Shown here piece by piece: positions 1 through 8,022 of a stretch of 54,273 nucleotides of DNA (positions are counted from its first letter, which is position 1; each line of letters begins with the position of its first letter). The stretch spans positions 1 through 54,273 of the forward strand of contig JAFUCC010000169.1 in the NCBI GenBank assembly GCA_017459925.1, written 5' to 3'. The position numbers and the translations under genes are program-made. The notes beneath the pieces were generated by a model, which was not told where the DNA came from, searched no databases, and worked only from the letters and a program-made list of their open reading frames with translations. This DNA comes from Eggerthellaceae bacterium (GTDB lineage: Bacteria > Actinomycetota > Coriobacteriia > Coriobacteriales > Eggerthellaceae).

Positions 1-127
1 CCCCAGGGAAGATGTTCAATTTGCTGAGACCTTATCTTTGTATGGGAGCACTTCTTCAAATTGAACATCTTCCCTGGGGTGACGTTCAAGCGCCAGCCGT
101 CCCTGGGGTGACGTTCAAGCGCCCGTC
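1..127. repeat. Family-1 palindromic repeat, locus 1 (cut by window edge)
   Basis: The right part of a large inverted repeat is visible. CCCCAGGGAAGATGTTCAA at the window start pairs with TTGAACATCTTCCCTGGGG near 60-80, around a loop of the type CTGAGACCTTATCTTTG. Two further right-hand units follow, each ending in GGTGACGTTCAA; their left partners must lie before base 1. It sits at the 3' end of the GGDEF gene. Confidence 0.9.
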
Positions 128-140
128 TATTTTGTGTCTG

Positions 141-252
141 CTAGTTGTTCGCGGATGGCGTTGATGTCGTCGTAGCGCTTGACGAATGCATCGACCACCT
201 GCGGGTCGAATTGCGTGCCCGAGCAGCGCACGATTTCGACGCTTATTGTACG
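141..252 (-). pseudogene. HD-GYP C-terminal relic, in frame behind the GGDEF stop
   Basis: Directly after the TAA of the GGDEF gene the same reading frame stays open for 36 codons to a TAG at 141-143. It encodes a peptide containing CSGTQFDPQVVDAF, which resembles the conserved last helix region of HD-GYP c-di-GMP phosphodiesterases. No HD or GYP motif, start codon or ribosome site is present, so it cannot work alone. I infer a remnant of an HD-GYP gene, or of a GGDEF/HD-GYP neighbour, lost by deletion. Readthrough of the stop would append it to the GGDEF protein. Confidence 0.6.
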
Positions 253-2019
253 TTAGAAGCACGTTTTCACGCAGTTGCGCCCGCTGTCCTTGGCCTCGTA
301 CAGGGCGCGGTCGACGCGTCCGAACAGCGTGGAGCCCGTGTCAGCGGCTTTCGCGCATGTGACGCCGATGCTGATGGTCACCTTGCCGACGTGGGGGAAC
401 GGCGTGGCTTCGACGTGCTGTCGAACGCGCTCGGCCAGCTCCTCTGCCTGCTCGAGCGTGGCGTTGTTGGCGATGATGAGGAACTCCTCGCCGCCCCAAC
501 GGCCGATGACGTCGTCGTCGCGCACGACTTCCTGCACGCGGCGCGTCAGCTCTTTCAGCACGATGTCGCCCATTTCGTGTCCGAACGTGTCGTTCACCTG
601 TTTGAAGTGGTCGATGTCGTACATGAGCAATGCGAGGCCCTGGTCGTTGCGCCGGCGGTGCTTGCTCAGGCGCTGCTCGATGATCTCGTCGACGTGGCGG
701 CGGTTGTAAATGCCGGTCAGCTGGTCGCGTTGCGCGAGCCGTTCAAGCTCGTCGATGGTCGCGTTCAGCTCGGCCGTGGTCGCTTCGAGGAACGTGACCA
801 ATCGGTCACTTAGCGGCTTGTAGGTCGTGCCATCGCTTGAAAGCTCGGGGTCGGCGTACTCTTCGGCCGCAAACCCTTCCGGAACGTCGCCTTCGCGCAA
901 GGCCGCGGCGACGATGGTGCTGTTCAGCAGCTCGCCGCCTTCGGGCGTGCGCAGGATCTCGCCGAACCCGTAGGCAAAGCTCAGGTCGGGGCAGAAATGA
1001 CGGTAATACGAGAACTCGCGGTCGGCGCGCTCGTTGCCCATGTACACGCGCCGGTTGATGCACGCGAACAGCATGATGGCTTGAGGGGCGAACTGAGCCA
1101 TGGCGTTTGCCGAGGCCAGCGTGTTGCGCAGCAGGTAATCGGGCTTCGTGTACGATAGCGTGACCTTCGAACCCTGCGCCAGCATGGCGGGGAACTGCAT
1201 GGCGCCGTCTTCCGAGAAGCGCGTGGGAACGCGCGCGATGAGGCGGTTGCCGCTCGGCGTGAGCAGGGGGAACGCGCATACGTTGGCGTAGAACGCATCA
1301 TCGAGCTCGACGTCGAGGTACTTTTGGTACACGTCGGTTGCGATTTCGTGGTCGATGGTCTTCACGAAGCCGTCGTCACCCATCTCGGTGATGGTCATCT
1401 CGCGTCCGATGGGCTGCCAACCAAGGTTGTAATCGGTTGTGATGTGCAGGTTCTCGCCGTGGAACACGACGGCCAGGATGCCGCGCGTGCAGATTTCGCT
1501 GCTGGTGAACACCATCGACTGGTCGTTGCCGAGCACGGCGGTGCCGGCTTGCGCGCCGAATACGGAAATATCAGGATACTGGGCTTCAAGCTCTTCGATG
1601 AACGGCGTGGGGCTGAGCATGGCGTCGGCGGTCAGCAATAGCACGCCTTCTACGTGCTCGGTGCTTGCAATGGCTTCGCAGAGGCGCTTTCCCGCTTCGC
1701 GCGGGTCGATGTTGTGGCAGTCGAACAGGTGAATGTCGAAGCCGCTTTCCTCGAAGTAGACTACCGTGACCATGGGGTCGCGCGGCACTTCGGTTTCCGG
1801 GCCGACCGGCCCGAGGGTCGTCATGCCGACGATGTTCGCATTGGGGAGGATCTCGCGCTGCAGTTGCATGCGGTACGAAATGAATTCGGGGTCGCAGATT
1901 GGCTCGTACACCTGCATGAGGCAGGCGCTGCAGCTTTTGTAGTGCGGGTCGGCTGCGATGATGCGGTCCATCTCGTCGGGGGCCAGGCTATCGTCGAGGA
2001 TATACGTCTTCTGGAACAT
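253..2019 (-). CDS. FIST-domain sensor diguanylate cyclase (GGDEF)
   Basis: About 588 residues. The N-terminal ~370 residues resemble FIST_N/FIST_C, an intracellular ligand-sensing module (family knowledge). A short helical linker follows from ~400, then a GGDEF domain with the active-site motif GGEEF at about 510 and the usual end RVDRALYEAKDSGRN. An intact GGEEF predicts c-di-GMP synthesis from two GTP. No membrane segment or signal peptide is seen, so it is cytosolic. The ATG at 2019 is chosen because AGAAGG lies just upstream; a TTG 15 bases earlier is possible. The protein ends immediately before an HD-GYP relic. The ligand is unknown. Confidence 0.9.
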   Translation of the reverse strand: MFQKTYILDDSLAPDEMDRIIAADPHYKSCSACLMQVYEPICDPEFISYRMQLQREILPNANIVGMTTLGPVGPETEVPRDPMVTVVYFEESGFDIHLFDCHNIDPREAGKRLCEAIASTEHVEGVLLLTADAMLSPTPFIEELEAQYPDISVFGAQAGTAVLGNDQSMVFTSSEICTRGILAVVFHGENLHITTDYNLGWQPIGREMTITEMGDDGFVKTIDHEIATDVYQKYLDVELDDAFYANVCAFPLLTPSGNRLIARVPTRFSEDGAMQFPAMLAQGSKVTLSYTKPDYLLRNTLASANAMAQFAPQAIMLFACINRRVYMGNERADREFSYYRHFCPDLSFAYGFGEILRTPEGGELLNSTIVAAALREGDVPEGFAAEEYADPELSSDGTTYKPLSDRLVTFLEATTAELNATIDELERLAQRDQLTGIYNRRHVDEIIEQRLSKHRRRNDQGLALLMYDIDHFKQVNDTFGHEMGDIVLKELTRRVQEVVRDDDVIGRWGGEEFLIIANNATLEQAEELAERVRQHVEATPFPHVGKVTISIGVTCAKAADTGSTLFGRVDRALYEAKDSGRNCVKTCF

Positions 2020-2054
2020 GGCGCCTTCTTGCAATTAGAACGAAAACACTTATA

Positions 2055-2079
2055 AAAACGCCCTCTCATCAGGGCTTTT
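2055..2079. terminator. Short hairpin in the GGDEF leader, terminator-like on both strands
   Basis: GCCCT (2060-2064) pairs with AGGGC (2071-2075), flanked by AAAA and TTTT. On the minus strand it ends in a T run and lies between the TATAAT at 2094-2089 and the GGDEF start. It could attenuate that gene or simply end antisense transcription. Confidence 0.4.
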
Positions 2080-2088
2080 CCATTATCC

Positions 2089-2094
2089 ATTATA
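2089..2094 (-). promoter_or_regulatory. -10 box (TATAAT) for the FIST-GGDEF gene
   Basis: A perfect TATAAT on the minus strand, about 70 bases upstream of the ATG at 2019. No clear -35 was found. The terminator-like hairpin lies between it and the gene. Confidence 0.4.
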
Positions 2095-2239
2095 CGATTT
2101 GCACAAGCAAGGCAACTGTCATTTGCCCCGACATCTTAATTTTTGTCAGCGCGCCGTTACGCAAGACGCCAGCTGGTTCCGTAGGAAAGCGAATCGGTGA
2201 TTTGGCCGAAGCGATTCAGCCTGGCTTCAGGGAATTGCG

Positions 2240-2245
2240 TACAAT
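2240..2245 (+). promoter_or_regulatory. -10-like box (TACAAT) before the zinc-ribbon/recQ pair
   Basis: TACAAT followed by GGGGG lies 57 bases before the ATG at 2302. No convincing -35 at 16-18 bases. TACAAT is seen at similar positions before purC, the aldolase and queF in this window. Confidence 0.35.
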
Positions 2246-2301
2246 GGGGGCAAGCGTTACGGAAGGCCGCCTGGTCAGGAACACGACGATAGGGGATGAG
2301 C

Positions 2302-2775
2302 ATGAAGGTTGTTTGCGAATACTGCGGATCGTATGTCGAAGCCGATGAGAACATGAAATGCCCCTCGTGCCTTGCGGAGCTTGGCAGCGCGGTCAAAGCC
2401 GAGCAGGAGCGTATCGAGCAGCAAGAAGCAGCCGAGCGCGAAGCCGAGGCGGCGGAGAAAGCCCAAGAGGCGAAAGACGAGCATGTGGGCGACGTCATCA
2501 AAGGCGTCGCCAGCGTCGCGACTGCCCTTGCTGCAGGTTTAACAGGCTCGAACGCCACGCAGGGTTCAAGGCATGCGCGTATGGCGGAAGGGCGTCCGCC
2601 CGAGCCACCTGATGGTCGCATGGGGCATGCTCGGCTTGATGAATCCGATGGTCGCATGAGGCATGCCCGCATGGACGATGGTACAGGCCAGATGCGCCAT
2701 GCCCGTATGGACGGGCCGGGCGGCCACGGTGGCCCTGGCGGACCTGGTGGTCCTGGTGGCCATGGCCGTCATTAG
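2302..2775 (+). CDS. Zinc-ribbon protein with RHARMD-type repeats and Gly-rich tail
   Basis: About 157 residues. An N-terminal zinc ribbon (CEYC ... CPSC, residues ~5-26) is followed by a charged, probably coiled-coil stretch rich in Glu/Ala/Gln (~30-60). A short hydrophobic Ala-rich patch comes next, then three or four copies of a motif like GRMRHARMD (~90-140), and a GGPGG/GGHG-rich end. The start at 2302 is preferred over 2296 because AGGGG lies six bases upstream. It ends 20 bases before recQ, so co-transcription is likely. No named family was recognised; the repeats suggest nucleic-acid or protein binding, but this is a guess. Confidence 0.7.
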   Translation: MKVVCEYCGSYVEADENMKCPSCLAELGSAVKAEQERIEQQEAAEREAEAAEKAQEAKDEHVGDVIKGVASVATALAAGLTGSNATQGSRHARMAEGRPPEPPDGRMGHARLDESDGRMRHARMDDGTGQMRHARMDGPGGHGGPGGPGGPGGHGRH

Positions 2776-2795
2776 GCTTTGTCCCGTTTCCGTTC

Positions 2796-4655
2796 ATGGA
2801 CATGCAGGCGCAGGAGACGCTGCGTAGCCGATTCGGCTTCGATTCGTTTCGCCCAGGTCAACTCGAGCTCGTAGACGGAATCGTCGGCGGGCGCGACGTC
2901 ATGGGCATCATGCCGACGGGCGCGGGCAAGTCGGTGTGCTATCAGGTTCCGGCGCTCATGCTGCCGGGCGTCGCCATCGTCATCAGCCCGCTCGTTTCGC
3001 TCATGCACGACCAGGTGAATGCGCTTGTCAGCAACGGAATACCCGCGGCGTACCTGAATTCGCAGCTGACGCCCTCCCAGCAGCATGAGGTGATGGCGCG
3101 GGCTCTCGCAGGAGAGTTCAAGTTGCTCTACATTGCGCCTGAGCGCTTCGACGATCCGCGGTTCGCATCGTTCGCAGCAGAGGCGCCCATCTCGCTCGTG
3201 ACGGTCGACGAAGCGCACTGCGTATCGCAATGGGGGCAGGATTTCCGCCCATCATACCTGCGCATCGCCTCGTTCGTCGCCAGCTTGCCGAAACGGCCGC
3301 CTGTCGCCGCGTTCACGGCGACGGCCACTCCGCGCGTAGCCGACGACATTGTCCGTTTGCTGGAAATGCGCGAGCCGGTGCGCGTCGTCACCGGCTTCGA
3401 TAGGCCGAACCTGCGCTTTGAAGTGCATCAGCTGACCGACAAGCGGAAACTCGCTCGGATTGCGTCATATGCGCTCGAACATGCGGGCGACAGCGGCATC
3501 GTGTACTGCAGTACCCGCAAGGAGGTCGAGGGCTTGCATGAGGCGCTCGTTGGGGCTGGCGTGCGCGCAACGCGTTACCACGCGGGCCTGACTAAGGCCG
3601 AGCGCACTGCAAACCAGAAGGCGTTCGTGAACGATGATGCTCCGGTTATGGTGGCGACGAACGCGTTCGGCATGGGCATCGACAAGTCGAACGTGCGCTA
3701 CGTCATCCATCACAACATGCCGGGCAGCCTTGAAGCGTATTATCAGGAAGCGGGCCGTGCCGGGCGCGACGGCGAGCCGGCGGAGTGCCTGCTGTTCTGG
3801 AACGATTCCGACATCGCCACGGCGCGGTTCTTCATCGAGCAGGAAACGGAAAACGAGGCGCTTACCCGCGAGGAAGCGGAAGTAGTGCGATCCGCCCAAC
3901 GCCGGCGCCTTGCAGCCATGACGGGTTACTGCATGACCACCGACTGCCTCCGCGCCGCCATCCTGCATTACTTCGAAACGAGTCACGAGAGCACCTCTCC
4001 CGCTTCATCCTGCGGGAACTGCTCGAACTGCACCGACGAGGTCGATGCCGTTGACGTCACGCTGACGGCCCGAGCCATCATGCGATGCGTGCACGAGCTG
4101 CGCGGTCGGTATGGCAAGGGGGTCGTGGCAGACGTGCTGCGCGGCTCGCACAACGAAAAGGTGCGGCAATTCGGCCTGACGAATGCGAAGACGTATGGCA
4201 TCCTGGATGAATCGGCTGCAACGGTGAAAGAAATCATCGAGCTGCTCGTGGCGGGGGAATACCTGGAAGTGAGCGAAGGGCGTTACCCGCTCGTGGGCTT
4301 GGGCCCACGAGCGCGCGAGGCTGCTACCGACGAGTTCAGGTTGCATATGAAACGGGTGCGCAAGCCGGCACATGCGAAACCCGCGAAAGCCGCAAGCGCG
4401 AAGAACGTTTCGTCGACGGCGGCGACGCTGGAAACGGGGGAGCAGCGCGAGCTATTCGAGCGTCTGCGCTTCTTGCGTAAACAGATTGCCGATGGCGAAG
4501 GCGTTCCACCCTACGTGGTGTTTTCCGATGCGGCCTTACGCGGCATGTGCGTGGCGCTTCCGAAAACGCCTGACGAGTTCCTCGCCGTCAGCGGCGTGGG
4601 CCAGGTGAAGCTCGCGCGCTACGGCAAGGTGTTTCTCGCCGAGATAAACCGCTAG
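2796..4655 (+). CDS. recQ: ATP-dependent DNA helicase RecQ
   Basis: 619 residues, normal for the family. Superfamily 2 helicase core: Walker A MPTGAGKS (~39-46), DEAH box in VDEAHCVSQWGQDFRP (~137), and motif VI region QEAGRAGRDG (~315). The RecQ zinc-binding cysteines follow (CMTTDC ... CGNCSNC, ~379-412), then the winged-helix RQC region and a C-terminal HRDC domain (~560-619). RecQ unwinds DNA 3' to 5' in recombination repair. There is no obvious ribosome site; 20-base spacing from the zinc-ribbon gene suggests one transcript. Its TAG overlaps the stop of the convergent gene in the shared tetranucleotide CTAG. Confidence 0.97.
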   Translation: MDMQAQETLRSRFGFDSFRPGQLELVDGIVGGRDVMGIMPTGAGKSVCYQVPALMLPGVAIVISPLVSLMHDQVNALVSNGIPAAYLNSQLTPSQQHEVMARALAGEFKLLYIAPERFDDPRFASFAAEAPISLVTVDEAHCVSQWGQDFRPSYLRIASFVASLPKRPPVAAFTATATPRVADDIVRLLEMREPVRVVTGFDRPNLRFEVHQLTDKRKLARIASYALEHAGDSGIVYCSTRKEVEGLHEALVGAGVRATRYHAGLTKAERTANQKAFVNDDAPVMVATNAFGMGIDKSNVRYVIHHNMPGSLEAYYQEAGRAGRDGEPAECLLFWNDSDIATARFFIEQETENEALTREEAEVVRSAQRRRLAAMTGYCMTTDCLRAAILHYFETSHESTSPASSCGNCSNCTDEVDAVDVTLTARAIMRCVHELRGRYGKGVVADVLRGSHNEKVRQFGLTNAKTYGILDESAATVKEIIELLVAGEYLEVSEGRYPLVGLGPRAREAATDEFRLHMKRVRKPAHAKPAKAASAKNVSSTAATLETGEQRELFERLRFLRKQIADGEGVPPYVVFSDAALRGMCVALPKTPDEFLAVSGVGQVKLARYGKVFLAEINR

Positions 4656-5866
4656 CTCAGCGCCTGTTCCAAATCGGCGATGAGGTCGTCAGCGTCCTCC
4701 AAGCCAACTGACAGGCGCAGCAGCTTGTCGGTGAGGCCGAGCGCGAGGCGTTTCTCCTCGGGCACCGACCCGTGCGTCTGCACGGCGGGGTAGGTGATGA
4801 GGCTCTCGGCGCCACCCAGGCTTTCGGCGAACGTGATGAGCTTCGTCTTTTCGAGCACTTGCTCGGCGCGCTCGACCGAGTCTACATCGAAGCTGATCAT
4901 GGCCCCGAAGCCCGTTGTCTGCTTGCAGCTCAGCTCGTAGTCGGGATGGTCGGGGTCGCCCACGTACAGCACGCGCGTAACGTTAGGATGCGTCTTCAGG
5001 AACGCGCAGATCTTCTTCGCCCGTTCCTCTTGCGCATCGAGGCGCAAGGGCAGCGTCTTCAACGAGCGCAGCATGAGCCATGCGTCGAACGGGCCGAGCG
5101 CATCGCCTTCGCTCATGTAGTCCATGAACACGCGCTCGAGCAGCTTGTCGTCGCGGATGACGACGAATCCGCAAATGCAGTCGTTGTGGCCGCATAGGTA
5201 CTTCGTGCCGCTGTACACCACCAGATCGGCGCCGAGGTCGAGCGGGCGCTGGAAATAGCAGGTGAGGAACGTGTTGTCCACGATGAGCAGGGCGTCTTGC
5301 GCATGGGCGAGTTCGGCGAGCGCCGCGATGTCCGACACCTTCATCATGGGGTTCGTGGGCGTTTCCACGAAGAACGCCGCGATGGGCCCCGAGCAAGCCG
5401 ATTCCACAGCTTCGAGGTCGGTGAAGTCGACGGGGCGGAACTCGATGCCGTAGCGTGCGGCGTACACGTCTTGGAACAGGCGGTGCGTGCCGCCGTACAA
5501 GTCGTCGCTGACGAGCACGACGTCACCCTGCTTGAACAGCTTGATGATGCACGAAATCGCCGCCATGCCGCTGCAGAACGCGAGAGCTTTCAGGCCGCCT
5601 TCCAACATGGCGATGGTGTTTTCCAGCTCGAGCACGGTGGGGTTGCCACAGCGCCCGTATGCGAAACCGGTCGATTCGTGAAGACGCGGATGGGCGAACG
5701 TCGCGCTCTGGTAGATGGGGTAGCTGACCGCGCCAGTTGCGTCGGGGCGATCGCCGTAACCGCGCACGGCACGCGTGACGAACGAGTAGCGCTCATGGCG
5801 CGTGCGGTCTATGCCGAGAAGCCCTTCGATTTCAGAGGCCATCGCCTCGAAGCTGGAATCGTCCAT
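4652..5866 (-). CDS. Cys/Met metabolism PLP-dependent enzyme (cystathionine lyase/synthase or methionine gamma-lyase type)
   Basis: 404 residues. Family features seen: SATFAHP and YGRCGNPTV in the N-terminal part, the PLP-phosphate-binding CSGMAAI, the internal aldimine lysine in SGTKYLCGH (~K221), and the GGAESL loop near the end. Members act on cystathionine, O-acyl-homoserine, cysteine or methionine; which one cannot be decided from sequence by eye. An N-terminal extension of ~25 residues precedes the core. The stop overlaps that of recQ. The GH2 gene lies upstream on the same strand, with a family-1 palindrome between them. Confidence 0.9.
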   Translation of the reverse strand: MDDSSFEAMASEIEGLLGIDRTRHERYSFVTRAVRGYGDRPDATGAVSYPIYQSATFAHPRLHESTGFAYGRCGNPTVLELENTIAMLEGGLKALAFCSGMAAISCIIKLFKQGDVVLVSDDLYGGTHRLFQDVYAARYGIEFRPVDFTDLEAVESACSGPIAAFFVETPTNPMMKVSDIAALAELAHAQDALLIVDNTFLTCYFQRPLDLGADLVVYSGTKYLCGHNDCICGFVVIRDDKLLERVFMDYMSEGDALGPFDAWLMLRSLKTLPLRLDAQEERAKKICAFLKTHPNVTRVLYVGDPDHPDYELSCKQTTGFGAMISFDVDSVERAEQVLEKTKLITFAESLGGAESLITYPAVQTHGSVPEEKRLALGLTDKLLRLSVGLEDADDLIADLEQALS

Positions 5867-5981
5867 GTGTGCCCTTTCCGCGCTATCGGTTTGCTACGGC
5901 GAAATTATACGCTTGCGCTATCAGCAAAATCGCTCCCTGGGCCATAGTGAATATCAATAGCGGGTTATCAACCCGTTGCGC

Positions 5982-6053
5982 GGCGATTGAACGTTATCCC
6001 AGGGGTGATGTTCAAATTGTTGAACATCACCCCTGGGATAACGTTCAATCGCC
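5982..6053. repeat. Family-1 palindromic repeat, locus 2 (compact form)
   Basis: Perfect 34-bp arms (5982-6015 and 6020-6053) around a 4-base loop ATTG. Each arm reads GGCGATTGAACG... ending ...GATGTTCAA. This is the most compact looped copy here. It sits just beyond the 3' end of the GH2 gene. Confidence 0.95.
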
Positions 6054-6058
6054 CGTCC

Positions 6059-7903
6059 TCACGCAAGCTTGTTAACGCGGCGGTCGTAGGTGAGGATGCC
6101 GTTCGTTTCCTCTTCGATGTCGCTGACCTGGGTGTACACGTAGCCCGCAAGGCCCTGGGGTTCGAGTGAGTCCATATGCGCTAGAAGGTCGCGCACGGCA
6201 CGCCGCCACTCGTCGATGTCATCATAGGGTTCGTAGCCGTACGCTTCGTCAAGTGCGCTATGCCCGTCGACGTGGTGGGTGAAACCGCCGAACTCCGACA
6301 CGAAGAACGCGCGGCCACGCCGGCGATCGCGCCACACCACGAGGTCGCGGAAATAGTTGTGAACGCTCAGGAAGTCGCCGCAATGCTGATCGTACCAGCC
6401 GCTCACGGCGTCGATTACGCGCGTGGGATCGAGCGCCCGCACCATGCTGCACGCCTTGCGCGCGTTGAATTGCCCCCATGACTCGTTCATGAGCGACCAG
6501 CCGATGATGCACGGGTGATTGCCGAGCTGTTGCACCGTGCCACGGCAGGTTTCCGTCCATTCTGCCCGATAACCCGCATCGCCTGCGCCGAGCTTTTCCT
6601 GGTTGGCGGGCGTGTCGTCGCGCATGTGGTTCCAGCTGACCTTGAACAACGTGGGCTTGTAACTCCACTGCCACGTCTTGATTTCAGGATCGCCGCCGCT
6701 CACCATGTCCTGCAGCACCAGCATGCCCAGCCGGTCGCAGTGGTAGTACCAGCGCGCCGCTTCCACCTTGATGTGCTTGCGCATGAGGTTGAACCCGCAC
6801 GCGCGCATGGCCTCGATGTCGTGCACGAACGCCTCGTCGGACGGAGCCGTCATGAGCCCGTCAGACCAATACGCCTGGTCGAGCACGCCCTTCATGAACA
6901 GCGGCTTGCCGTTCAGGAACACGCGTTTATGTCCGGCGCTGTCGGTCTTCATCTCGATGGAACGGAACGCGCAGTAGCTTTCCACGACGTCGTCGCCGTA
7001 CGTGAGCCGCAGCTGGTACAGGTACGGATCGTCGGGCGACCAGAGCCGCGCGTCGGGCACGAGCACCGCCTCCGCGCAGGAATCGGAATCGACCGAGCAT
7101 GTGGCCGAACCCACCGCGTTTCCTTCCGCGTCGAGCACTTCCAGCATGAATGTGTCGGCCTGGCCAGGCAACGGCGACACATTTGCGCCAACCGCGACGA
7201 TGCAGGTCTTCGGGTCGGCCTCGATCTTGGCCGATTGAATGTATGCAGCGGGCACGACCTCGGTCCACACGGTTTGCCAGATGCCGCTTTGGGCCGTGTA
7301 CCAGATGTCACCGCGGTCGAAGCGCTGCTTGCCGCGCAGCCTGCCGCCGAACTCGCTCGGGTCGGCAACGCATACCGCCAGCTCGTTTGCGCCTTCGGCC
7401 AGCAAATTGGTGATGTCGAACGTGAAGGGGAGGTACCCGCCCACATGCGTGCCCGCGAGCCGCCCGTTCACGTGCACAGCGCAGGCGTAGTCGACCGCCT
7501 GGAAGTGCAGCAGCAGCCGTTTGCCCTCAAGCGCGGGCGCTTCAAACGCGCGGCGGTACCACAGCAGCTCGTCGGGCTGCAGCTGGCGTTTCACGTCCGA
7601 AAGCGTCGCCTCGGGCGAGAACGGCACCACGATCTCGCGGTCGAAAGCGCTCGTTTCAGGCGTGGGCGCCGCGCGCACGATCGCCTCCAAGTCATCGGTC
7701 GGTTCGTGCCCGCTCGCGACGAACGCGCAGTCCCAGCGGCCGTTCAAAATCTGGAAGCTTTCGCGCCGGAACTGCGGGTCGGGATGCTCCTCCAGCACAT
7801 GGTCCGGGTCAAGGGCTTCGCCCCAAGGCGTGAGCAGCTCGGCGAGCTCGGCTTTCACGTGCTCTTTCGGCTTTGCTCCCAGCACCTTCTTCAGGTTCAG
7901 CAT
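6059..7903 (-). CDS. Glycoside hydrolase family 2 (beta-glucuronidase/beta-galactosidase-like)
   Basis: 614 residues with the GH2 layout: N-terminal sugar-binding jelly roll (~40-230), immunoglobulin-like middle (~230-330) and a C-terminal TIM barrel. The acid/base Glu is in SLMNESWGQ (~472) and the likely nucleophile Glu in FVSEFGGF (~536). No signal peptide, so it probably acts in the cytosol on imported glycosides or conjugates. The ATG at 7903 is preceded by a short leader holding a minus-strand TATAAT. It is divergent from the FAD/Fe-S oxidoreductase with 119 bases between the starts. Exact substrate unknown; retaining beta-glycosidase is safe. Confidence 0.92.
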   Translation of the reverse strand: MLNLKKVLGAKPKEHVKAELAELLTPWGEALDPDHVLEEHPDPQFRRESFQILNGRWDCAFVASGHEPTDDLEAIVRAAPTPETSAFDREIVVPFSPEATLSDVKRQLQPDELLWYRRAFEAPALEGKRLLLHFQAVDYACAVHVNGRLAGTHVGGYLPFTFDITNLLAEGANELAVCVADPSEFGGRLRGKQRFDRGDIWYTAQSGIWQTVWTEVVPAAYIQSAKIEADPKTCIVAVGANVSPLPGQADTFMLEVLDAEGNAVGSATCSVDSDSCAEAVLVPDARLWSPDDPYLYQLRLTYGDDVVESYCAFRSIEMKTDSAGHKRVFLNGKPLFMKGVLDQAYWSDGLMTAPSDEAFVHDIEAMRACGFNLMRKHIKVEAARWYYHCDRLGMLVLQDMVSGGDPEIKTWQWSYKPTLFKVSWNHMRDDTPANQEKLGAGDAGYRAEWTETCRGTVQQLGNHPCIIGWSLMNESWGQFNARKACSMVRALDPTRVIDAVSGWYDQHCGDFLSVHNYFRDLVVWRDRRRGRAFFVSEFGGFTHHVDGHSALDEAYGYEPYDDIDEWRRAVRDLLAHMDSLEPQGLAGYVYTQVSDIEEETNGILTYDRRVNKLA

Positions 7904-7941
7904 ACGGGGCTCCTCGGGTTTTAATCAGCGAGAACGCCCCC

Positions 7942-7965
7942 ATTATACGGAACGAAGCGTATAAT
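7942..7965. promoter_or_regulatory. Back-to-back divergent -10 boxes
   Basis: TATAAT on the minus strand (7947-7942) faces the GH2 gene. TATAAT on the plus strand (7960-7965) faces the oxidoreductase. The boxes are 12 bases apart, so polymerase binding for one gene should exclude the other. Neither has a strong -35. Confidence 0.5.
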
Positions 7966-8022
7966 CGGAGATTCGAAAAACGCGCGGGGGTGCGCGCAAA
8001 GCACGTGAGAGAGGGGCCGATT

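Noticed and set aside
6515..7924. 469-codon plus-strand frame opposite the GH2 gene
   Set aside because: GH2 catalytic motifs are on the other strand; this frame is His/Arg/Val-rich shadow sequence.
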